From IMG/VR virus record IMGVR_UViG_3300033571_002544, positions 1-29,810 of that record: DNA of 29,810 bases, one strand, 5' to 3'. The notes below the pieces were generated by a model. It saw only the letters and a list, made by a program, of their open reading frames with translations. It was not told the origin of the DNA and did no database searches. This DNA comes from a virus. Shown in pieces: positions 24,160 to 29,810 of the stretch. Numbering within the stretch: the stretch's first letter is position 1; every line of letters begins with the position of its first letter. A program made the position numbers and the translations under genes.

Positions 24160-26916
24160 TTAACTATTGTAATCTGTTCCAAGCGACTTTTGTAGCATAA
24201 ATTGTGAATAGCATTCAGTAGTTGTTATAACGTGTTTGAATGCTGCTATATTATACATTCCTGAGAAAAAATCTAAATTATTACTTACTAATTCATTTCT
24301 TGAATTTTGCATTAATATTTTTTTAGAAAATAAGAAACATGGCTTATAAGTCATTGTTCTAAACGAGCTTAAATGAAAGAACGGCAATGTTTTTAAGTTT
24401 ATTTTCCATCCATGTTGATTGAGGTATTTAAATAATTCTGCCGCTATGAGTTCCTGGGATAGTCCAAAATTCTTAGGAGAAAATATTAAACCAGTAACTT
24501 TGTCTAATTCAAATTTTGTTCCATCTTCATTAGGGAACTGAACATTGAACATACTTAATAAAACATTAGCCATCTCAAATAGTCTTTCTTCTTTAGCAAG
24601 ACTATCCTTATACCTTATAACTTTTAAAGCTTTAGTTTCTTTATCTCTTACTGTAATTAATTCTCTAGGGGAATTTTCCCCTTCGGTTGTGATTCTAACT
24701 GCTTGAGCTAATAGATATTTTTCAATATTTACATCTCCACCATTCTTAACTATTAGCCTTTCAAATCCTTTTAAAATTTCTTTTGCATCTTTTAATATTT
24801 CTTTTACTTCAGATTCAGAATAAAAATAATTTAATTTATTTTTTAATCTTAATTTTGCAGCATCTAATGTTTCGTATTCATTTAATTTATCTAGTCCAAC
24901 TAACGCTTCTCCCGCTCTAGCTGCCCTTTCCCCAGGGTCTCCAATAAACCCTCTGTCTGTTCTAATTTTTTTACCTACAACTTGTGTGGGCTTGACAGTT
25001 ATATCCCCTAAAACATCAAATAAATTTTTATTATCAATAGCTTCTTGAAGATTAATTTTTTGATCTTCCGCTAATAAAAATTGTTGAGCAATAATTTGTT
25101 GGAGTTTATTAAAAAAGATTTTATTAGTTAAATTACCATTTTGTAAAGATTTAACAAATTTATAGTAAGTATCAAAAATAGAACTTGTACTAACATTATC
25201 TATATTAACAATATCCCAATTTTTTTGTATTTGAGATAAATAAAATTTAGAAAAATTATCTCGGATAGATAAAGTTACTGCATTTATGTATAATTCGCTA
25301 TTTGTAAGTTGAAGGTCCAACACATTTGAATTTTTTAAGTTGTTTGTAAAAATTGGAATATCAAAAAATTCAAAAAGATTAAACCCCGAATTTTGCTGAG
25401 TTGAAAATTGTTTTACAAACTCTGAAGAGAGTTCATCAATGGCTAATTCATCTAAAGAAGTTTTTTCAAAAAAGTTTGAGGAAGTTTTCTTTTTAGATAT
25501 TGTATTAATAAAATTAAACCCATAGTTTGAATTATTAGTTTTTTCTTTTTCTTTTCCTTCCATGATTTGTAAAGTTGGCTTGAAGTTACCTAAAATATTA
25601 GTAGCTAATTGTTGAAAATTAGAAACTTCTTCAAGAGGCATATAGTTTCGATACAGATACTCATTAATCATCTGCTCAAATCCAAAAACAATACATTTTT
25701 CAGAAGAATTTTTTATTAATCCGTTATCTTTAAAAAAATCTAAAATTTTTGCATTAGTCTCTTCAAACACAATTAAATTATCAACTGTATTTAAATAAGA
25801 TTTTATAGTTTCATTAATTTTGTTTAACGGTTCGTAAGCGTCTGGAATACTTGGAAACAATTCAGATTTTGTAGATTTATCCCTAACTGAAGATTTTATG
25901 CAATAGCATGGTAAATCTTTTAAACTATTTGAAGTATTAGCTTCTAGCTGGCTGGTTTGAATATCTACATTTTTCGTCATACCTCTTTTAGTAACTGATT
26001 GAGTTACAAAATTATTTACAGCTTTAGAAGTTGAAGTATATTCAATACCTAAACTAGCAAATACGTCCAGTATTTCTGATCCGAAACCTCGTTTAATTAA
26101 TTCAACTATTGATATATCTCCCCTAAGTTCAGAAGGGGTTGATTGATAGAATAAATTTCCAAAATTTTTAAATGGAACAAATGCTGGAAGTACCCCGATG
26201 ATATTTTCTTGGGGTGTTGCGGTCAGAATGCTAATGTAACTCTTCATTAGTTTGTATACAACTCTTTCAAATGTATCGTCTTCACTTGTTGGAGCGTATG
26301 CGTAGAATCCGTCAATATTTTCTGTAAATAAAAATTCTCTTTGAGGATTTGGAGAATTTAAATTAAGAGTTAACTTAGGGCGGAATAACCCGTTGTTACT
26401 AGGATAAAAAGTAAAAGTAAATTTTCGTAAACCATTAGATAAGTCTAAATTAGTTTTTACTAAATTGAAAACATGGATGTCACTCCAATTTCTTAAATCT
26501 GACCCTACTCCAAAAGCTATAAAAATTCTAGCTTGCTGAGTTGCATAATTATTTAAATCAACTAAATTACTTTCTAAGTTGGATGTTTTTCTTAGTCTCT
26601 CCTCTTGAAGTCTTCTAGTAGTTAATGATTTAATAGAGTTTATTCTTGTCATAAAAAACTCTTGTTCAAAATTACCATCAGTATCAATAAACTCTAATAC
26701 CAATTTCATTTTTTCTGAGCTATCAAAATTATAAGACATTTCTAATGACTGCAAGTATTTATTATTTTTGCCAGAAATTAAAAAACTCTTACCGTCATTA
26801 TTTGGAAGACTGTTCATATCCAAATAATCTTTGTTAGTTAAAAACTTTCTAACCGCTCCATAATCATTCGTTATGAAAACATTTGGAGTTAAAATTTTCT
26901 GGCTATTTGTTTCCAT
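24160..26916 (-). CDS. Large baseplate hub candidate, gp27-like position (918 aa)
   Basis: No strong motif identifies it; the call rests on position between a gp53-like LysM protein and the gp5-like spike, where gp27/gpD hubs are encoded. The N-terminal part (about 40-190) is beta-rich, with SLEMSYNFDSSEKMKLVLEF and GLRKFTFTFYPS in the style of tube/hub domains. A long, Lys/Asn/Phe-rich helical insertion (about 330-800) contains KLRLKNKLNYFYSESEVKEI. The end (about 840-918) includes WKINLKTLPFFHLSSF. At 918 aa it is more than twice T4 gp27 (391 aa), so additional domains or a fused function are likely. Base composition is even more AT-rich than its neighbours. No SD is seen before the ATG. 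Confidence 0.6.
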   Translation of the reverse strand: METNSQKILTPNVFITNDYGAVRKFLTNKDYLDMNSLPNNDGKSFLISGKNNKYLQSLEMSYNFDSSEKMKLVLEFIDTDGNFEQEFFMTRINSIKSLTTRRLQEERLRKTSNLESNLVDLNNYATQQARIFIAFGVGSDLRNWSDIHVFNLVKTNLDLSNGLRKFTFTFYPSNNGLFRPKLTLNLNSPNPQREFLFTENIDGFYAYAPTSEDDTFERVVYKLMKSYISILTATPQENIIGVLPAFVPFKNFGNLFYQSTPSELRGDISIVELIKRGFGSEILDVFASLGIEYTSTSKAVNNFVTQSVTKRGMTKNVDIQTSQLEANTSNSLKDLPCYCIKSSVRDKSTKSELFPSIPDAYEPLNKINETIKSYLNTVDNLIVFEETNAKILDFFKDNGLIKNSSEKCIVFGFEQMINEYLYRNYMPLEEVSNFQQLATNILGNFKPTLQIMEGKEKEKTNNSNYGFNFINTISKKKTSSNFFEKTSLDELAIDELSSEFVKQFSTQQNSGFNLFEFFDIPIFTNNLKNSNVLDLQLTNSELYINAVTLSIRDNFSKFYLSQIQKNWDIVNIDNVSTSSIFDTYYKFVKSLQNGNLTNKIFFNKLQQIIAQQFLLAEDQKINLQEAIDNKNLFDVLGDITVKPTQVVGKKIRTDRGFIGDPGERAARAGEALVGLDKLNEYETLDAAKLRLKNKLNYFYSESEVKEILKDAKEILKGFERLIVKNGGDVNIEKYLLAQAVRITTEGENSPRELITVRDKETKALKVIRYKDSLAKEERLFEMANVLLSMFNVQFPNEDGTKFELDKVTGLIFSPKNFGLSQELIAAELFKYLNQHGWKINLKTLPFFHLSSFRTMTYKPCFLFSKKILMQNSRNELVSNNLDFFSGMYNIAAFKHVITTTECYSQFMLQKSLGTDYNS

Positions 26917-26917
26917 A

Positions 26918-27205
26918 TTAAATTCTGGGTATCAAAATTTGATCTCCAACATTTAGTTGTTGGAATGGGTCTTTTATATTATTAAACATTATTATTAACC
27001 AATCTTTTGTAACAGACCCGTAGAATAAATCTGATATCAAGTCTGGCCTATGGGCATACCCAGGGGGAATCACCCCTACTTCTGCCTCAAAGTTTTCTAA
27101 TGAGTTTAAATAATTAAATAAATCAATTGAATTTGATACTTCAATTTTTTTACCCTTATGGTCAATTGTTCTAGAGCCTAATGAATAATGATTAATGTAT
27201 ACCAT
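26918..27205 (-). CDS. 53: LysM-like baseplate wedge protein, gp53 type (95 aa)
   Basis: The C-terminal half shows the gp53/LysM pattern: YAHRPDLISDLFYGSVTKDW, then LIIMFNNIKDPFQQLNVGDQ and ILIPRI. In T4, gp53 connects neighbouring wedges; in Afp/PVC particles a LysM domain is fused to the tube-initiator protein. Here it is a free short protein 14 nt downstream of that gene. T4 gp53 is about 200 aa, so this is a minimal version. The N-terminal half (residues 1-45) is a short beta/helix extension. AAGAGA lies about 10 nt before the ATG as a possible ribosome site. Confidence 0.82.
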   Translation of the reverse strand: MVYINHYSLGSRTIDHKGKKIEVSNSIDLFNYLNSLENFEAEVGVIPPGYAHRPDLISDLFYGSVTKDWLIIMFNNIKDPFQQLNVGDQILIPRI

Positions 27206-27219
27206 GATTAAAAAATCTC

Positions 27220-28377
27220 TTAGCTAACTCTTATAGCACCTCTACCTTCCAATTCTTCAGTACCCTGGTTAAACCTACGAGCAGCTTCCTGATTATAACC
27301 TTGTTCCGCTTCTCTACGCTCTATTCCTTCATTTATTCGAGCAATCTCTTGATCTCGTTGCCGATCTCTTTCTGCCTTCGCTTCCTCTTCTTCGTAGTTA
27401 GCTAAATTAACTAAATCTTGATCGTATTCCCCAAATGTAGCATTCCAAGGATCTAGTGTTCTTTCTTCAATTATAGCTTCCCACCCAGTCCCATTTTCCC
27501 CATCAATTAATTGCATTGGAGTAAACGCTCCAAAATTACCAACTCTATTTTCAGATAAATTCATGCTAACCTCGATTTGTCTTGGAGTTAAACTATACAA
27601 ATCATAACCATTTGCAGTCACCAATCTTATAGAGTAATTTGTGCAAACACATGGAATATTATTATACATGGTTCCATGATTAATGTAGATCGTAGGGGGA
27701 CCTAAGCTAGTATTTTGTGAATTATTTAATGTTGAAGTTCTAATAACATTAACTAATAACATTAAATAATCTACTGAGTTTCTAACTTGTTTTGGGTCCG
27801 CTCTTTTAATTCCTAAAAAGTTTTCAAAATTTTGAATAGCATCCTCTGTCCATTTTGAAATATTTTGTAAAACTCTTTCTGAGGCAGTGGGAGGGGGAAG
27901 AAGAGCTGAAAATTTTTGATTAGCTAGTTGATAATAGCTAAATTTAGAAGTGTTACCATAATCAAGTTTATTAACTGGCTTTCCCGGCACTTGCCCGTAT
28001 CCACGCCCCGCGTCGTTCTTTCTAAGGAAAGCCCTCTTTCTTTGATCTCTTTCAGAATAAAAATATCTAAAAGAATCAGAAAATTGATCACTCAACCCAA
28101 TGTTTGTAAGATAATCTAACAAGTTAGGTAGAGTTAAATAAAAACGTAAATTAAATTCTCTAGATTTAGCTCCATGGTAAGAGTACAGACTACCCGCGCG
28201 CCCCAGCAAATCATAAGTTCCTAAATTAGGTCTTTGAGATTCAGATATTTCAACATTCTCAAGTAATGGAAAATAAAACTCAATAGCTCTATCAGTCGCT
28301 ACTTGAGGGTATTTGTAGTAAAGATAGGATCTCTCTGGAAGAAATCTAGATTTTACGTTTTTAAAAGCTGGTTTCAT
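27220..28377 (-). CDS. Tail-tube initiator/hub adaptor, gp48/gp54 or Afp7-like (385 aa)
   Basis: The central hallmark is GPPTIYINHGTMYNNIPCVC followed by TNYSIRL and LTPRQIEVSMNLSENR (residues 226-278). It resembles the CIS-tube/initiator fold, where a PP-x-V...G strand, a -C- strand and a final R-hydrophobic strand build a tube-like barrel. The N-terminus (GTYDLLGRAGSLYSYHG, SREFNLRFYL) carries the other half of the barrel, with a helical insert (about 95-200) between. The last 60 residues are a highly charged helix (EEEEAKAERDRQRDQEIARI), probably a coiled coil. AAAGG sits 6 nt before the ATG. It is encoded right after the tape-measure-like gene and before the LysM gene, matching the Afp7 order. 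It should start tube polymerisation on the hub. Confidence 0.72.
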   Translation of the reverse strand: MKPAFKNVKSRFLPERSYLYYKYPQVATDRAIEFYFPLLENVEISESQRPNLGTYDLLGRAGSLYSYHGAKSREFNLRFYLTLPNLLDYLTNIGLSDQFSDSFRYFYSERDQRKRAFLRKNDAGRGYGQVPGKPVNKLDYGNTSKFSYYQLANQKFSALLPPPTASERVLQNISKWTEDAIQNFENFLGIKRADPKQVRNSVDYLMLLVNVIRTSTLNNSQNTSLGPPTIYINHGTMYNNIPCVCTNYSIRLVTANGYDLYSLTPRQIEVSMNLSENRVGNFGAFTPMQLIDGENGTGWEAIIEERTLDPWNATFGEYDQDLVNLANYEEEEAKAERDRQRDQEIARINEGIERREAEQGYNQEAARRFNQGTEELEGRGAIRVS

Positions 28378-28380
28378 ATA

Positions 28381-29810
28381 TTACCTTTGAAGAGTCATGC
28401 CTGTCGGTCTATCCATTCTACTCATATTTGAAATATTAGTATTTATCTGGCCTAATAAAGCGACAGCTTGCTTTTGCGCGTCGGTAGATTCTTTTGTTTG
28501 TGTATCTGTTTGTGGTTGTAAAGATCTTACCATTCCACCTAGAACATCTAATAAAGTGGCTTGCCTTTGAACAGTTGAATCTGTCTTTACTGGATCAGGG
28601 ATTCTGGATGTATGGTCGGAAGTATTTTGAATTGGCTTCTGCATCATCCCTAAAATTCCATTTCCCGCTGATATCAAACCAGTGATTGCAAAAAGTCCGC
28701 CTGCAATCATGCCTAAAGGACCTCCAATAGCCCCAGCCGCTGCGCCTGCTCCAACCCTCCTCAATAAAGTCTTGGCTATAAAAGGAACTCCTAATCCAGC
28801 AGCAGCAGTAGCTAATCCTCCAGTAATAGCACCAGCCCCTTCTAATGCTCCACGAGGAATTTTTTCTACAATCTTTTCCAAGGCAACTGCTGATCTTTCA
28901 ATTGAATCGGCATATTGTTCCTCTGCCGATCTAAGTAATGCTAACTGTTGATTATTTGCATCAGTTTTTACAGACCCTTCTCTAACAGAAATTTCTAATT
29001 GACGATATGCTGCAACAACATCCATCCCACCAAACATATTTGCAATCACTTCTAATTGACGTTTATCCGCAGCACTACCCGTCAAACCCCTAGTCATAGC
29101 TTTAAATCTTTCATTAAATATTCTAATTGACTCGTAAGTTAATTTAACTTGCTCTTCCTTAGAAGTCGTTAAAAATTTATTTTGAATGTCAAATAACCCT
29201 GCCATCATGGCTTCAGATTCTTTCCCTATACCCGTTAAAAAATCTGCTGCAACTTTCAATGGTTCAATTGCTCTTTCCCCTAATGAAGCTCCTAACTCTG
29301 AAAACGCTTCTAAGGTTTGTTGTCCTTTTCCAAACAAGCTTGCAGTTTTTATTGACTCCGATAATGTGTTAGCCATTCTGAACAACGCTTCTTGAGTTGT
29401 TCCATAAGCTCTTGCAGTCTTTTCTAGATTAATAGAAAGATTTTGTATCTCAGTGTTGTTAGCTAAAATACTAAGCGAAGTTTTAGCTAAGAATTCTTTT
29501 AATGAAGCTGTACTTTGACCAGTCAACTTCATCGTGGTCATTAGCTTCATGTTAGATATATCTAAATTCTTAAAACCAACTTCACGAAGATCGAGAATTT
29601 CACTAGCTAACTTTGAGAATCTAATACCTAAGTCTGGGATTACTTGGTCTGAAAGTTTAGTATTACTAGCCATGAATCTGGCTTGCAATTCATCTATGGA
29701 CCTTACAGTCCCTATAAGTTGATTTGTATATTTTCCGAAGACTGCTGCGCGTCCTTGGTTAGTATCATCATTATCACCAGGAGGCTGATTACCTCCACCT
29801 CCACCTCCTC
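28381..29810 (-). CDS. C-terminal part of a tape-measure-like tail protein, 5' end beyond the window
   Basis: The frame stays open to the right edge, so the true start is outside the window; the first possible start codon inside it (TTG at 29688) is not the real start. The visible 476 residues begin with a Gly/Pro/Asp-rich linker (GGGGNQPPGDNDD), then long helices (LSDQVIPDLGIRFSKLASEI; IQNLSINLEKTARAYGTTQE). A Gly/Ala-rich hydrophobic stretch (nt about 28640-28850, GAGAAAGAIGGPLGMIAGGL) comes before a Gln/Thr-rich end. Long helices with membrane-like Gly/Ala segments are typical of tape measures, and the gene directly precedes the tube-initiator gene. A large structural or internal protein of another type is possible. 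Confidence 0.65.
   Translation of the reverse strand, partial: GGGGGGNQPPGDNDDTNQGRAAVFGKYTNQLIGTVRSIDELQARFMASNTKLSDQVIPDLGIRFSKLASEILDLREVGFKNLDISNMKLMTTMKLTGQSTASLKEFLAKTSLSILANNTEIQNLSINLEKTARAYGTTQEALFRMANTLSESIKTASLFGKGQQTLEAFSELGASLGERAIEPLKVAADFLTGIGKESEAMMAGLFDIQNKFLTTSKEEQVKLTYESIRIFNERFKAMTRGLTGSAADKRQLEVIANMFGGMDVVAAYRQLEISVREGSVKTDANNQQLALLRSAEEQYADSIERSAVALEKIVEKIPRGALEGAGAITGGLATAAAGLGVPFIAKTLLRRVGAGAAAGAIGGPLGMIAGGLFAITGLISAGNGILGMMQKPIQNTSDHTSRIPDPVKTDSTVQRQATLLDVLGGMVRSLQPQTDTQTKESTDAQKQAVALLGQINTNISNMSRMDRPTGMTLQR

Noticed and set aside
29686-29688. TTG as start of the tape-measure-like gene
   Set aside because: The frame is open further upstream to the window edge, with coherent protein sequence.

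Overview
The window is a contiguous piece of a tailed-phage (Caudoviricetes) genome with a contractile-tail, myovirus-type baseplate. All supported genes lie on the minus strand and are read from the right edge to the left. They are packed with 0-28 nt gaps or 1-8 nt overlaps, apart from one 83-nt gap. Base composition is AT-rich (roughly 35% GC by eye). I see no tRNA, integrase, IS element or CRISPR array. Most starts lack a clear Shine-Dalgarno sequence and sit in A/U-rich contexts. The only convincing promoter is an NATAAATA-type, T4-like late motif. Together these suggest a T4-like or T4-relative phage whose host often initiates without SD (Cyanobacteria and Bacteroidetes are both known for this). 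The host itself cannot be fixed from this window.

Right part (29810 to 18213, in transcription order) is the tail core and baseplate: the C-terminal part of a tape-measure-like protein cut by the window edge; a tube-initiator/hub-adaptor protein of gp48/gp54 or Afp7 type; a gp53-like LysM wedge protein; a very large gp27-like hub candidate; a gp5-like spike with an OB fold and beta-helix needle but no lysozyme domain; an 889-aa protein with hydrophobic N-terminal helices and a C-terminal LamG/ConA-like domain; gp25; and a gp6/baseplate-J wedge protein.

Middle part (18220 to 1818) starts with a gpI/gp7-type wedge protein. It then holds about 14 kb of host-recognition genes: a 1173-aa right-handed beta-helix tailspike with GH28/GH49-like Asp motifs (a likely polysaccharide depolymerase), two smaller related tail proteins, a 1199-aa beta-helix protein with a ladder of Asn-Asn-Ser turns, a 786-aa fibre-like protein sharing an N-terminal anchor motif with it, and a 968-aa protein with a Pro-rich stalk, GPTTGGPA repeats and a Cys cluster. 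A small PAAR tip protein closes this block.

Left part (1495 to 1) is a separate transcription unit behind the putative late promoter. It has a highly acidic, GC-richer 142-aa protein, two small hypothetical proteins and the first 25 codons of a further gene.

The genes fit one story: wedge (gp25, gp6, gpI, gp53) and hub (tube initiator, hub, spike, PAAR) assemble the baseplate, and the large beta-helix and fibre proteins attach to it to bind and probably digest surface glycan. The order closely resembles contractile injection systems of the Afp/PVC type, with PAAR displaced to the end. No whole new system (defence, RT, anti-phage) was found. The most distinctive content is the adhesin/depolymerase array.
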